Shown here: piece by piece, positions 27,959 through 36,935 of the stretch
How the letters are laid out: every line of letters begins with the position of its first letter
Position numbering within the stretch: the first letter of the stretch is position 1
Assembly (NCBI GenBank): GCA_937942145.1
Contig: CALDFV010000186.1
Span: forward strand, 1 to 43,435
Length of the DNA: 43,435 bases
Reading direction: 5' to 3'
DNA from: an uncultured Opitutaceae bacterium
GTDB taxonomy: Bacteria; Verrucomicrobiota; Verrucomicrobiia; Opitutales; Opitutaceae
Program-made: the position numbers and the translations under genes
Notes under the pieces: model-generated
Told to the model about the DNA's origin: nothing
Database searches by the model: none
What the model saw: the letters and a program-made list of their open reading frames with translations, nothing else

Positions 27959-29332
27959 ATGAACCCCAAGTCTACCTTAACTCTGTTGAGCGCTTTGGCG
28001 ATCGCGACAACAACTGCTTTTGCGGCGGATCGTCCGCATATCATCCTAATGCTGGCCGATGATCTGGGTAGCCGCGACATGAGCCATCGAGGCAGTAATA
28101 TCTCAACACCGCACATCGACCAACTTGCCAGCCGAGGCGTAGTGATCGACCCCTTTTATGTCCAGTCCGTCTGTTCCCCGACTCGAGCAGCACTAATGAC
28201 CGGTCGCTATCCCATTCGACTAGGAATGCAGTGTAGCGTGGTGCGACCCTGGGCCAGCCACGGGTTGCCACTTGACGAAAGGACTCTTCCACAGGCCTTA
28301 AAGGAAAGTGGATACACAACTGCCGTCGTCGGAAAATGGCATCTGGGGCACGCCATACCCGAATATCTTCCATTGCAACGCGGTTTCGACAAACAATACG
28401 GGCACTATAACGGGGCGCTCGACTATTACACTCACAAGCGTGAAGGGGGTCACGACTGGCACCAGAACGATCAGCCGAACTATGACGAAGGCTACACCAC
28501 TGACTTGATCGGAAGAGAAGCATCTCGAATTATTAAGGAACACGACCCTGGTACGCCGCTGTTTCTCTACGTGCCGTTTAACGCTCCTCATTCTCCCTAC
28601 CAAGCGCCCGATGAGCATTTAGAACGGAATAAACACATCAAAGACAAGATAAGGCAGACCCACGCGGGAATGGTCACCAGCATGGACGATGCCATTGGCC
28701 AGATTGTTGATGCGGCCAGCCAGCGCCTTCCAAGAGAGGATACGCTGATCTTCTTCTGTTCTGACAACGGGGGCATTCTGCGAGCGGGCTCCAATGGCGA
28801 TCTGCGCGGAGAGAAATCCCACGTTTATGAAGGTGGCGTCCGGGCTCCAGCAATCATGGTCTGGGAAGGGACCATCAAGGAAGGCTCCGTAGTTAAGGAA
28901 CCGCTACATATTACGGATCTCTATCCCACTCTACTGGGATTAACCGGAACCTCCCTTAAGCAGGAAAAGTCCCTGGACGGAAAAGACGCCTGGGCGACGA
29001 TTACCCGAGGAAGGCGTTCTCCTCACGAATACATCCTAATCGACTCCACCCCATTTCGAGGTGCCCTTCGTATGGGCGACTGGAAGCTGATACGCAATGG
29101 AACCGCCAACGCGAACGTCCCCACCTCACTAGGGGAAGACAAATGGGAATTGTACAATTTAAAAACCGACCCCTACGAGAAAAACGATTTGCATCAGAAA
29201 AGCCCTCGAGATTTCCAGCGACTGAAAACGAAATTCCAGGAACTGTCTGGCCAAGCGGTACCCCCGCATATTCCTCCCTCAGGACTGCCCGCAGATTTTG
29301 AGGTGCCTAAAATTTGGGGACATTTTGAATGA
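27959..29332 (+). CDS. Exported sulfatase
   Basis: Start revised from 27857 to ATG 27959 (signal peptide MNPKSTLTLLSALAIATTTAFAA); PHIILMLADDLGSRDMSHRGSNISTPHIDQLASRG; SVCSPTRAALMTGRYPIRLG. Confidence 0.92.
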   Translation: MNPKSTLTLLSALAIATTTAFAADRPHIILMLADDLGSRDMSHRGSNISTPHIDQLASRGVVIDPFYVQSVCSPTRAALMTGRYPIRLGMQCSVVRPWASHGLPLDERTLPQALKESGYTTAVVGKWHLGHAIPEYLPLQRGFDKQYGHYNGALDYYTHKREGGHDWHQNDQPNYDEGYTTDLIGREASRIIKEHDPGTPLFLYVPFNAPHSPYQAPDEHLERNKHIKDKIRQTHAGMVTSMDDAIGQIVDAASQRLPREDTLIFFCSDNGGILRAGSNGDLRGEKSHVYEGGVRAPAIMVWEGTIKEGSVVKEPLHITDLYPTLLGLTGTSLKQEKSLDGKDAWATITRGRRSPHEYILIDSTPFRGALRMGDWKLIRNGTANANVPTSLGEDKWELYNLKTDPYEKNDLHQKSPRDFQRLKTKFQELSGQAVPPHIPPSGLPADFEVPKIWGHFE

Positions 29333-29372
29333 AGCTTAAAAGGCAAAGATTGAATTGGCACTAGGCCAAAAC

Positions 29373-29613
29373 GTAGGAGCGGTTTTACACCGCGATTTCT
29401 AAGAAAGTGCCTTATATGTATCAAATACTAAGCGGGGAGGTAGGACTGCTTATCCGTTCGACTGAGCTCGCGGCCGAAGCCCTAAGCAGCTGAAAAAGGA
29501 TGAAACAATGCGGCTGACTTGGGATAGTCAGCCCTACCTTTCGACTTATGGGACACCCTCTGAGGTGATAATATCTTAACGCTAGTCCAATCGCGGTATA
29601 AAACCGCTCCTAC
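29373..29613. repeat. BIME-like composite of GTAG-headed inverted repeats between convergent sulfatase genes
   Basis: GTAGGAGCGGTTTTACACCGCGAT (29373-29396) and its inverse TCGCGGTATAAAACCGCTCCTAC (29591-29613) flank a GGTAGGACTGCTTATCC...GGGATAGTCAGCCCTACC element. Confidence 0.75.
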
Positions 29614-29639
29614 ACCATGAACAACTTCAAAAATGGAGC

Positions 29640-31088
29640 TTATTTTTTAATATCCGAAATCGTCCTTCGCTCTGCCTCCACTTCCTCAAACCAAGTCTCA
29701 AGTTGCCCTAGCATATTGCTCACTCTATCTGGAAACTTTGCGGCTAAGTCATTCTCCTCTCCTGGATCGATTGACAAATCGTAGAGTTCAGGGGTTTCGG
29801 GCGGGGGAAGGTTCACCCTGGGAACCGGAAGCAGTTCGGAAACTGAAAGCGGGTCCTTTTTGTGCCGCTGATCCGCCTCTACAAAGGCCTGGGTTCTGCG
29901 TTCATCCTCTTCGCTCACATAAAGCTCTTTGCTAAAGAAGCGTGTGCCCTTGATCATCGGTCTCACCAATTTCCAGTTCCCGTCTCGCATCGCGGCATTG
30001 GTACCAATATTCGGCTCGTAGAAATTCCATTGCCAAAACCGCCTGGGCTCAAGGTTGACCTCCCCTCCCAAAAGTTTCGGCGAGAGATCATGACCATCGA
30101 ATGCGGGCCCATAGACCCGACTAGCTCCTGTCAACGTGATGAGGGTTGGGAGCCAGTCGGTAAAGTGAGTCAGGTCATCATTCACGGCCCCTGCCGCTAT
30201 TCGCCCAGGGAAGCGAACGATCATGGGAACGCGAATACCGCCTTCATAGATCCAGCCTTTGCTGCCCCGCATCCCGCAATTAAAACGTTCGTTGAAAGTG
30301 TCCTCCCCCGGTTCCAACATGTAGGGAGGATTGAAAAACGCCGGACCATTGTCGCTGGTAAAGAGTACGATGGTGTTTTCCGCCAGGCGCTTGTCCTCGA
30401 GAGATTGGAGGATACGTCCAATCCCTTGATCCATGATCTCAATCATCGCATAAGTAGTGGCGGTCACTCTATTCAGCCCCAGTGATCGGTATTTTTCAAC
30501 GGCCTCCTCAGGCGCTTGAAAAGGAGAGTGCGGTGCGGTGTAGGCCATCTGAAGAAAGAATGGAGAATCCTGGTGTCTCTCAATGAATGAGAGCCCTTCT
30601 TCAGTCAGGACGTCGGTCATGTACCGCCCATCAGACTGACGATAGCCTTCATTAACTCGCAGTGTGTAGTCGTAGTAGTCGGACCAGCCGCCGCAAAAAC
30701 CGACGAACTCCTGAAAACCACGGGCATTTGGCTCAAACCGATTGTCGAGAGCTCCGTTGTGCCACTTGCCCACCAAACCGGTCGCGTATCCGGAATGCTG
30801 AAACATGTCTGCCATCGTAACCTCTCGCAACGCGATGCGGTCCAAACCATGAAGCTCATGCTGGGTTATGGCCCCCGTACGATGAGGAACGCGACCGGTC
30901 ATTAGTGATGCCCGAGCCGGAGAACAAATCGGCGAAGCGGAGTAGTGCTGACGGAAACACATGCCCTCATTCATCAACGAATCAAGATTGGGCGTCTGGA
31001 CGGCTGGATTGAAAGCCCCAAAATCACCGTAGCCCATGTCGTCGGCGACGATGAGAATCACGTTTGGCTTTGGGACACTCATATTCAA
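29640..31088 (-). CDS. Sulfatase, no obvious signal peptide
   Basis: MNMSVPKPNVILIVADDMGYGDFGAFNPAVQTPNLDSLMNEG; PICSPARASLMTGRVPHRTG; TSDNGPAF. Confidence 0.93.
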   Translation of the reverse strand: MNMSVPKPNVILIVADDMGYGDFGAFNPAVQTPNLDSLMNEGMCFRQHYSASPICSPARASLMTGRVPHRTGAITQHELHGLDRIALREVTMADMFQHSGYATGLVGKWHNGALDNRFEPNARGFQEFVGFCGGWSDYYDYTLRVNEGYRQSDGRYMTDVLTEEGLSFIERHQDSPFFLQMAYTAPHSPFQAPEEAVEKYRSLGLNRVTATTYAMIEIMDQGIGRILQSLEDKRLAENTIVLFTSDNGPAFFNPPYMLEPGEDTFNERFNCGMRGSKGWIYEGGIRVPMIVRFPGRIAAGAVNDDLTHFTDWLPTLITLTGASRVYGPAFDGHDLSPKLLGGEVNLEPRRFWQWNFYEPNIGTNAAMRDGNWKLVRPMIKGTRFFSKELYVSEEDERRTQAFVEADQRHKKDPLSVSELLPVPRVNLPPPETPELYDLSIDPGEENDLAAKFPDRVSNMLGQLETWFEEVEAERRTISDIKK

Positions 31089-31125
31089 CAGGGCGCTATT
31101 AGCAATTTATAGATCCTATGCGGTT

Positions 31126-31749
31126 TCAATCTCGTTCGAATGAAACAAACAAAACCGGCTCCACCAGCGATTGACCACTGGTGTATTCTAGTTTGTCCGG
31201 ATCTGAGGGAATCGTCTTCATTTCCTGGATGCGCTTAACAATTTCCATTCCATCAATCACCCTTCCAAACGCTGCGAATCCCTGACCATCGGGATTGCGC
31301 TCACCGCCATAGTCCAAACTGGGCTGATCGTTGATGCAGATAAATAACTCCGAGGTCCCTGAGTCGGGCTCGCTACGAGCCATGGACAAGGTTCCATGAA
31401 GATGCTTGAGCCCCGTTTCACTCGTCCTTTCCAAGACAATGGGATCAAACGATACAGCCCCTTCCTTCCCCGCCAATCCTCCTTGGATCACTTCAATTTT
31501 CACCGTATTCTGTTCTTGGTTATCCATACGAACCACCCGATAAAAACTGCCACCCTCAAAATGCCCTCCTTCGACATACTTTAGGAAGTTCGCGACCGTC
31601 AATGGGGCCTTATCAGGAAAGAGCTCAAAACGGATCTCTCCCGCCGTAGTCACAAGATTTACATTTATCGGTTTCGCATAGGCAAAATTTGCTAAGTTCA
31701 AAACCAAGGCCGTGAAGGCAACTTTACTAGCGATACGAAAATGGGTCAT
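31126..31749 (-). CDS. Cyclophilin-type peptidylprolyl isomerase
   Basis: NLVTTAGEIRFELFPDKAPLTVANFLKYVEGGHFEGGSFYRVV...GTLSMARSEPDSGTSELFICINDQPSLDYGG...GQGFAAFGRVIDGMEIVKRI. Confidence 0.93.
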   Translation of the reverse strand: MTHFRIASKVAFTALVLNLANFAYAKPINVNLVTTAGEIRFELFPDKAPLTVANFLKYVEGGHFEGGSFYRVVRMDNQEQNTVKIEVIQGGLAGKEGAVSFDPIVLERTSETGLKHLHGTLSMARSEPDSGTSELFICINDQPSLDYGGERNPDGQGFAAFGRVIDGMEIVKRIQEMKTIPSDPDKLEYTSGQSLVEPVLFVSFERD

Positions 31750-31802
31750 TTCACAACTACACCGTCTGGAAAACTAAACGGTCTTTGCCAAGACTACGCA
31801 AA

Positions 31803-34484
31803 CTATCTCGTCCGGAAACTCTCCGAATCAATCAGGTCTAGAAGCAAGTCCTTGAAACCTTCCTCGGTCTCAACATTCGCATCAACAATCTTCCCAATGA
31901 GCTTCCGGTCACTGTAGTTCATGGAACGGCCGGTGGCATAGGTGAGGAGCTTTTCAGAAAGGCATTCGGCGAAGGGTGTTATGTCGTTCACAAGATAGGT
32001 TTTAAGGTCTCTGATATCTCGCAGGATAGTGCCGTCGGGTAAAACACCGTCCGTCTCGACGGGAAGGCCTTTGTTTGACTTGTCTTTGGATTTTCCCGAC
32101 AGATTTGGATAGTGGGTACGCCAACGGCCGATCGGATCGAATGACTCAAAAACAAATCCTATCGGATCGATTTTCTTGTGGCACCCCGCGCACGAGTCAT
32201 CTGACATATGGGCCGCAAGCATCTCACGGGGGGTTTCCGCCTTGGAAGTATCAGGGGTTAAAGCGGGAACCGCATCGGGCGGATCCCGAGGCGGATCCCC
32301 TAGAATATTCTCTAACATCCATACGCCGCGAACAACCGGTTGGGTATCAACTCCGTTCGCCGTTGCGGTCATGATCCCCGCCATCCCAAGGATTCCTCCG
32401 TACCGACCCCCCTTTTCAAACTCCACCCTCTGAAGATCCTTCCGGTCTCTGTTCTTTCTCATCGGAAGCTCGTATACATAAGTGCCGATCGATTCATTCG
32501 TGTATGTAAAACCGGGATCGATAAAGTCTACTATGGGTCGATTAGAAGCCAACATCTCTGTGAAGAAGAGGTTGGGCTCGGTTATGAGCGATCTCTTTTC
32601 ATCATCCCCGTACTTGAACTTCCTTGGCTCTGGGAAGAGTGTTTTGTCGGGAGTAAGTTGATCTAACGCTGCCAAGTCCAGCCATTGGTCGAGAAAGCTC
32701 TCAACAAAAGTGTCCAATTCCTTTTTACTCAGCAATCGGATCGCTTGGTCACGCAACTTCGACGAATCTAAAAGCGCTCCATTCCGAGCCAGTTTGTAGA
32801 GTTCAGCATCAGGAGGGCGTGAAGTTAGAAAATAGGACAACCGCGATGCTAAATCAAAAGAATCCAGAGGTCCTGATTCAAAATCTCGGTACAAAAAATA
32901 AGGCGATGTCAAAGCCGTTCGAAAGGCAAAATGCAATCCTTCCTCCAGCCTGCCAGATGGTTTACGCTCCGCTTCGACCATAGCTACGTATTCATCAATC
33001 ACTGACTTTTTAACCGGGCGACGAAATACTCTGGGAAGAAACTCCTGCAAAAACTCTTCTACAGCAGCCTGATCCGTTCTGCCCCTCAGGGATGCCGTCA
33101 GCTGACTTGATTTACCTTTCCAGTATAGATCGTCCGCACCGTCAGCTAACTCAATGGGACCGAATGCTATTGCTTTGTGGACGTCAAGGGCAGGGCCTTC
33201 CTCGAAATGCTTGTACTGCAGGACTTCGGTCGTCAGGCGAAGATTCTTTGTCACGAGCTTGACCAGCTCATCCAATGACTCTTCTTCAGGAGGTTCTGGA
33301 AGCAGGTCTGATTTCATCAGAGTTTTCAATCGCTCCCAGCCAATACGACCTCGTTCGACCACCCCATCGGCTTGCTTATAGGCTGCGGCAAGGAGCGGTT
33401 CCTCGAGAAAGAGCTTTTTCACATGAGCTGGGAGTTTCTCCCTATCCTCTGCCAACAAAGAATTTCCGTACCGTAGCGCAATGGTCTCCCCTTTTTCGAG
33501 GAGCGCCTCCATCGAATATTCCCTGCTGGAGGATTCTAAGATCTCGAATTCACCCAACAACCGAATCGAGTCTATTCGTTGACCCGGAGCTTCAACCGCA
33601 TCAACCGCATGAACGCTGCAAATAATCGAATCCCCTTCAGTCGGATTAAAGGCTGAAAGCTCCAAATTGACGCGATAAATGCCGGTAGTGCTCGCCTCGA
33701 ATTTACTTGGCCAACTCGCGCTAGCCGATATGGCCTCCGAACTCGAAACCAATCTCATCACATCATCGACAAGAAGGCCCGATGAGTAGGCATATGTGAA
33801 ATCAGCCGCAGTCAAGTAAGACTCGGATGGCTCAATCGGCTTTCGCAATGGGGGAAAAAGCTTTTCAGCCAAGTCAGTCGCAACTTCTGAATACGACTGC
33901 ATCAGCGCACCCGACAAGGGGAGCGCTTCGCTTTGATTATCGAAACCATGAGATTCGCTGTCGATCGGAAAGCTATCTGGAAGTACGTATCCAATATCCA
34001 GTAAGGAGTTGATACTATTGACGTACTCTCTCCGATTGAGTCGCCGGATCACGGTACCACCAATAGGCGAATGTTTAGATAGCGATGCGTCTAGCCAGCC
34101 GATGAGTCGGTCTCTTTCTTCAGTGGATGGCTGACGTTTCTTCTTGGGAGGCATCTCACCCGACTTAAGCATTCTGAGGGCACGCTCCCAAATATCGAGC
34201 CTCTCCTTTTGCTGCCAGTCGATCGCTAGCTCCTCAAGACTGACCTCTCCTTTTCTTTCGATGTCATCGTGGCAATCGAGGCAGTAGGACTCTAGCAAAG
34301 CGTATTCAGTTTTGGGTATCGGCTCGTTCGCATGAGCGATCACTGGAACTAAGAGGATAAAAATCGCCCAATAGATACTGGGAATCTGGTAGGGCGGCTT
34401 ATCCCTAAGCAGCCGCTTCTTTCGCCTATTCTCCGGCTGCTTAGGGATAAGCAGCCCTACCACTAATTCGATTGCCCGGATCAC
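31803..34484 (-). CDS. Planctomycete-type cytochrome / DUF1587-DUF1592-DUF1588-DUF1585 protein
   Basis: LESYCLDCHDDIERKG; VIRRLNRREYVNSINSLLDI; FLPRVFRRPVKKSVIDEYV; RLSYFLTSRPPDAELYKLA; SCAGCHKKIDPIGFVFESFDPIGRWR. Start is GTG at 34484; N-terminus overlaps an inverted repeat. Confidence 0.88.
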   Translation of the reverse strand: MIRAIELVVGLLIPKQPENRRKKRLLRDKPPYQIPSIYWAIFILLVPVIAHANEPIPKTEYALLESYCLDCHDDIERKGEVSLEELAIDWQQKERLDIWERALRMLKSGEMPPKKKRQPSTEERDRLIGWLDASLSKHSPIGGTVIRRLNRREYVNSINSLLDIGYVLPDSFPIDSESHGFDNQSEALPLSGALMQSYSEVATDLAEKLFPPLRKPIEPSESYLTAADFTYAYSSGLLVDDVMRLVSSSEAISASASWPSKFEASTTGIYRVNLELSAFNPTEGDSIICSVHAVDAVEAPGQRIDSIRLLGEFEILESSSREYSMEALLEKGETIALRYGNSLLAEDREKLPAHVKKLFLEEPLLAAAYKQADGVVERGRIGWERLKTLMKSDLLPEPPEEESLDELVKLVTKNLRLTTEVLQYKHFEEGPALDVHKAIAFGPIELADGADDLYWKGKSSQLTASLRGRTDQAAVEEFLQEFLPRVFRRPVKKSVIDEYVAMVEAERKPSGRLEEGLHFAFRTALTSPYFLYRDFESGPLDSFDLASRLSYFLTSRPPDAELYKLARNGALLDSSKLRDQAIRLLSKKELDTFVESFLDQWLDLAALDQLTPDKTLFPEPRKFKYGDDEKRSLITEPNLFFTEMLASNRPIVDFIDPGFTYTNESIGTYVYELPMRKNRDRKDLQRVEFEKGGRYGGILGMAGIMTATANGVDTQPVVRGVWMLENILGDPPRDPPDAVPALTPDTSKAETPREMLAAHMSDDSCAGCHKKIDPIGFVFESFDPIGRWRTHYPNLSGKSKDKSNKGLPVETDGVLPDGTILRDIRDLKTYLVNDITPFAECLSEKLLTYATGRSMNYSDRKLIGKIVDANVETEEGFKDLLLDLIDSESFRTR
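34389..34460. repeat. GTAG-headed inverted-repeat element (REP-like family B)
   Basis: GTAGGGCGGCTTATCCCTAAGCAGCCG (34389-34415) vs inverse of CGGCTGCTTAGGGATAAGCAGCCCTAC (34434-34460): 26/27 complementary. Confidence 0.82.
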
Positions 34485-34497
34485 GCAGTTAACCTGT

Positions 34498-35769
34498 CTA
34501 AACCAAGTACTGGTTCATGTTCCGGTTGGCATTGGAAAACTGGTCCTGCTCGATTCCCATCTGCTGGAGCATTGTAATATAAAGATCGCCTAGCAATGGC
34601 GCATCTGAACGATCCCGATCGATAGCGATATGAGACCCGTGCCTCAAACCGCCGCCGGCTAAAAACACAGGGAGATTCGCGTTTGAGTGGCGGCTAGCGT
34701 CACCCATGCCAGCACCCCAAAGAACTAAGGTTGAATCGAGTAGTGGTACGCCATTGGCATCCGTCTTCGTCTTCAGCTGGTCCAAGAAACCCGACAGCAG
34801 ACGCATGTGTTCACTCTCGACCTTGATCAAGTCCGCAATAAGCCCAGGATTGTTACCGTGATGCGAGAGAGCGTGGTAACCGGCCGAAAGGACCTCGCCA
34901 TTGATCGTAAACACTTCACCCAATCCAGGCAGGAACATCGTAATCACTCGGGTCGAATCCGTTTCCAGAGCCAAGGCCATCAGATCATACATGAGAGCCT
35001 GGTTTTCCAGCATTAGAGTGGGAGCGATGGGATCGAATTCAGGGAGTTGATAATCAACCCGAGGTCTCGGTTCATTCAAGCCCTTCAATTGGCGCTCCAT
35101 TCGATTTTCGAGATCGCGCACGGATTGGAAATACTCGTCCAGCTTAGCGCGGTCCTTAGCGCTCACCGTATTTTGCAGATGCCTCGCTTCGCCCGTCACT
35201 TTGTCTAACGAACTTTTACCGCTCTTAATCAAGTACTCCGTTCGCTCAACATCGTCCGGAAGTCCGAAGAGGGTCTGATAAACGACGCTGGGCCTTTCAA
35301 TCATCGGCAGTGGGACCCCTTGCCGGTTGTAAACCATCTTCTGACGAAAGCTGCCGCGCCCCGCGCTCAGCTGAAGTGATGCGATACGGCTCTTAGCTCC
35401 CAATTGCTCCGCTGCGATCTGGTCAAGCGTGACATCCCCAACTTTATTTCCGCAAAGGAAATTATCCCAGTTATTGTGTCCGTTTCCAGACCGGTGGTCC
35501 AATCCCGAGAAAAGCGTAAACTCCTCTTTGTGCCTCATCAACGGCTTCAAGAGTGGAGTTACGCCAAAATTCGAACCCGTCTCACCTGGAAAAAACGAAG
35601 GAGCATGCAGACCGAGGTTGGCTCCCACACAAACGAGTCTTTTCGCCTTCCCCGAAGCGCCGAGCGTCTTTTGAACCGCAGACGCTAATGGAACTGACTC
35701 CAGAGCCGGAAGGGCGAGGGTCATTCCGACCGCTCTTAAAAAATGACGTCTAGAAAGGTTGAGCTTCAT
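34498..35769 (-). CDS. DUF1552 domain protein with Tat-like signal
   Basis: MKLNLSRRHFLRAVGMTLALPALES twin-arginine leader; GLHAPSFFPGETGSNFGVTPLLKPLMRHKEEFTLFSGLDH: typical DUF1552. Confidence 0.9.
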   Translation of the reverse strand: MKLNLSRRHFLRAVGMTLALPALESVPLASAVQKTLGASGKAKRLVCVGANLGLHAPSFFPGETGSNFGVTPLLKPLMRHKEEFTLFSGLDHRSGNGHNNWDNFLCGNKVGDVTLDQIAAEQLGAKSRIASLQLSAGRGSFRQKMVYNRQGVPLPMIERPSVVYQTLFGLPDDVERTEYLIKSGKSSLDKVTGEARHLQNTVSAKDRAKLDEYFQSVRDLENRMERQLKGLNEPRPRVDYQLPEFDPIAPTLMLENQALMYDLMALALETDSTRVITMFLPGLGEVFTINGEVLSAGYHALSHHGNNPGLIADLIKVESEHMRLLSGFLDQLKTKTDANGVPLLDSTLVLWGAGMGDASRHSNANLPVFLAGGGLRHGSHIAIDRDRSDAPLLGDLYITMLQQMGIEQDQFSNANRNMNQYLV

Positions 35770-35912
35770 GGGGAGTTGAGAATTTCGAGATTACCACTAA
35801 TTACGCAAAAAACCTAAACTCTGGACTCAAATCGATTCCACCCAATTCCAATCGGACACCGTTGTTCCTGAATTAGTAACGGCTCACGTTCCAATCAGTG
35901 AGCTAACAGAGG

Positions 35913-36404
35913 CTAGAACTTTCCGATTTCCACCTTCTGGCCACGAACCGCATAAAGGTGACTGAAAAAACCGTTTTCCCAGGTCTCCTCGATCGACAAT
36001 CTGCCATGGAGCGTAATGGGTACATTGTCCACCGCCAGAGCGCCAGGGCCAGACATCTTAACATAGATGAACTCATTATAGGAGGGCATAACCCCATAGC
36101 AGCAGGCCATGGTATTGGCGACCAAGAGAAACTCCTGCACGACCTGGCCGTCAGACTTAATCGGCATCATGTAGCCGGTTATCGAAATACTCTTCTTATC
36201 GAGCTTGTACACCTCCTCCGGGAGGAAGCTCATAAGATAGGCCTTATCCGCTCGAACCACTTTGTCTCCCGATTCGGGTACCTCTGGCTGGTATTCAAAC
36301 GCGCTTAAATCAGCCAGGCTCAAGGTAAGATCCTCAGCGACGGCGAGGGGAGTGATGATCCCGCAAACCGAAAGCGCCAAAACAGTAAAAAATCTTCTTT
36401 TCAT
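35913..36404 (-). CDS. DUF3299-like exported protein
   Basis: Signal peptide; SISITGYMMPIKSDGQVVQEFLLVANTMACCYGVMPSYNEFIYVKM matches my recollection of the DUF3299 family. Confidence 0.7.
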   Translation of the reverse strand: MKRRFFTVLALSVCGIITPLAVAEDLTLSLADLSAFEYQPEVPESGDKVVRADKAYLMSFLPEEVYKLDKKSISITGYMMPIKSDGQVVQEFLLVANTMACCYGVMPSYNEFIYVKMSGPGALAVDNVPITLHGRLSIEETWENGFFSHLYAVRGQKVEIGKF

Positions 36405-36455
36405 AACAAACGTAGATTCAACGACCTCAAGACTCTAGTGAAGTTTCCTGAGAAC

Positions 36456-36935
36456 TCAATGCTTCCCTTCCGGGAAGTTAAACTCCACTTGGGAAAACGG
36501 CTGGCGGAACACGACGATTTCATCGATTCGGACAGGAAAACGACTCTTGCCGCTTAAACCATCCACTTTTGCCGTGAACTGAGCGGTATCCCCTACGGTT
36601 TCTCCTGTGGCTGAATTAGCCGTAGCCTGAAAAACGGCCTCTATGCCGTCCATCGTCACTTCGATCGTCTCTTGCTCGATCCTCACAAATCGCTCCGCTC
36701 CGCCATCAAGAATGTAGAAGATCCAATCTCCCGGTCGCTCACCAGGGACCAGCTCAAGTTGAGCGATGTGGTTTCCCAGCATGACCAAGCTACCCCCATG
36801 AGGAGCCGCGTGGTAGTGACCGCCATTTGAGACTCCACTCGGTTCGCTCGGCTGGGGACATCCTGTCCCTAGTAGCAATGAGCCTAGTAGGGCAAACAAT
36901 ACCCCCACATTCTTGATAGCTTTTTTGTCATTCAT
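36456..36935 (-). CDS. Hypothetical lipoprotein with His-containing N-terminus
   Basis: Lipobox-like LLGSLLLGTGCPQP; GGHYHAAPHGGSLVMLGNHIAQLELVPGE; ATGA overlap with upstream permease. Confidence 0.75.
   Translation of the reverse strand: MNDKKAIKNVGVLFALLGSLLLGTGCPQPSEPSGVSNGGHYHAAPHGGSLVMLGNHIAQLELVPGERPGDWIFYILDGGAERFVRIEQETIEVTMDGIEAVFQATANSATGETVGDTAQFTAKVDGLSGKSRFPVRIDEIVVFRQPFSQVEFNFPEGKH

Noticed and set aside
9595-29613. Intergenic repeats as a CRISPR array or integron attC sites
   Set aside because: Repeats are dispersed single or paired hairpins, not regularly spaced with unique spacers, and no cas or integrase genes are present.
29862-30485. 207-aa plus-strand ORF inside the minus-strand sulfatase
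   Set aside because: Shadow ORF opposite a strongly supported sulfatase.
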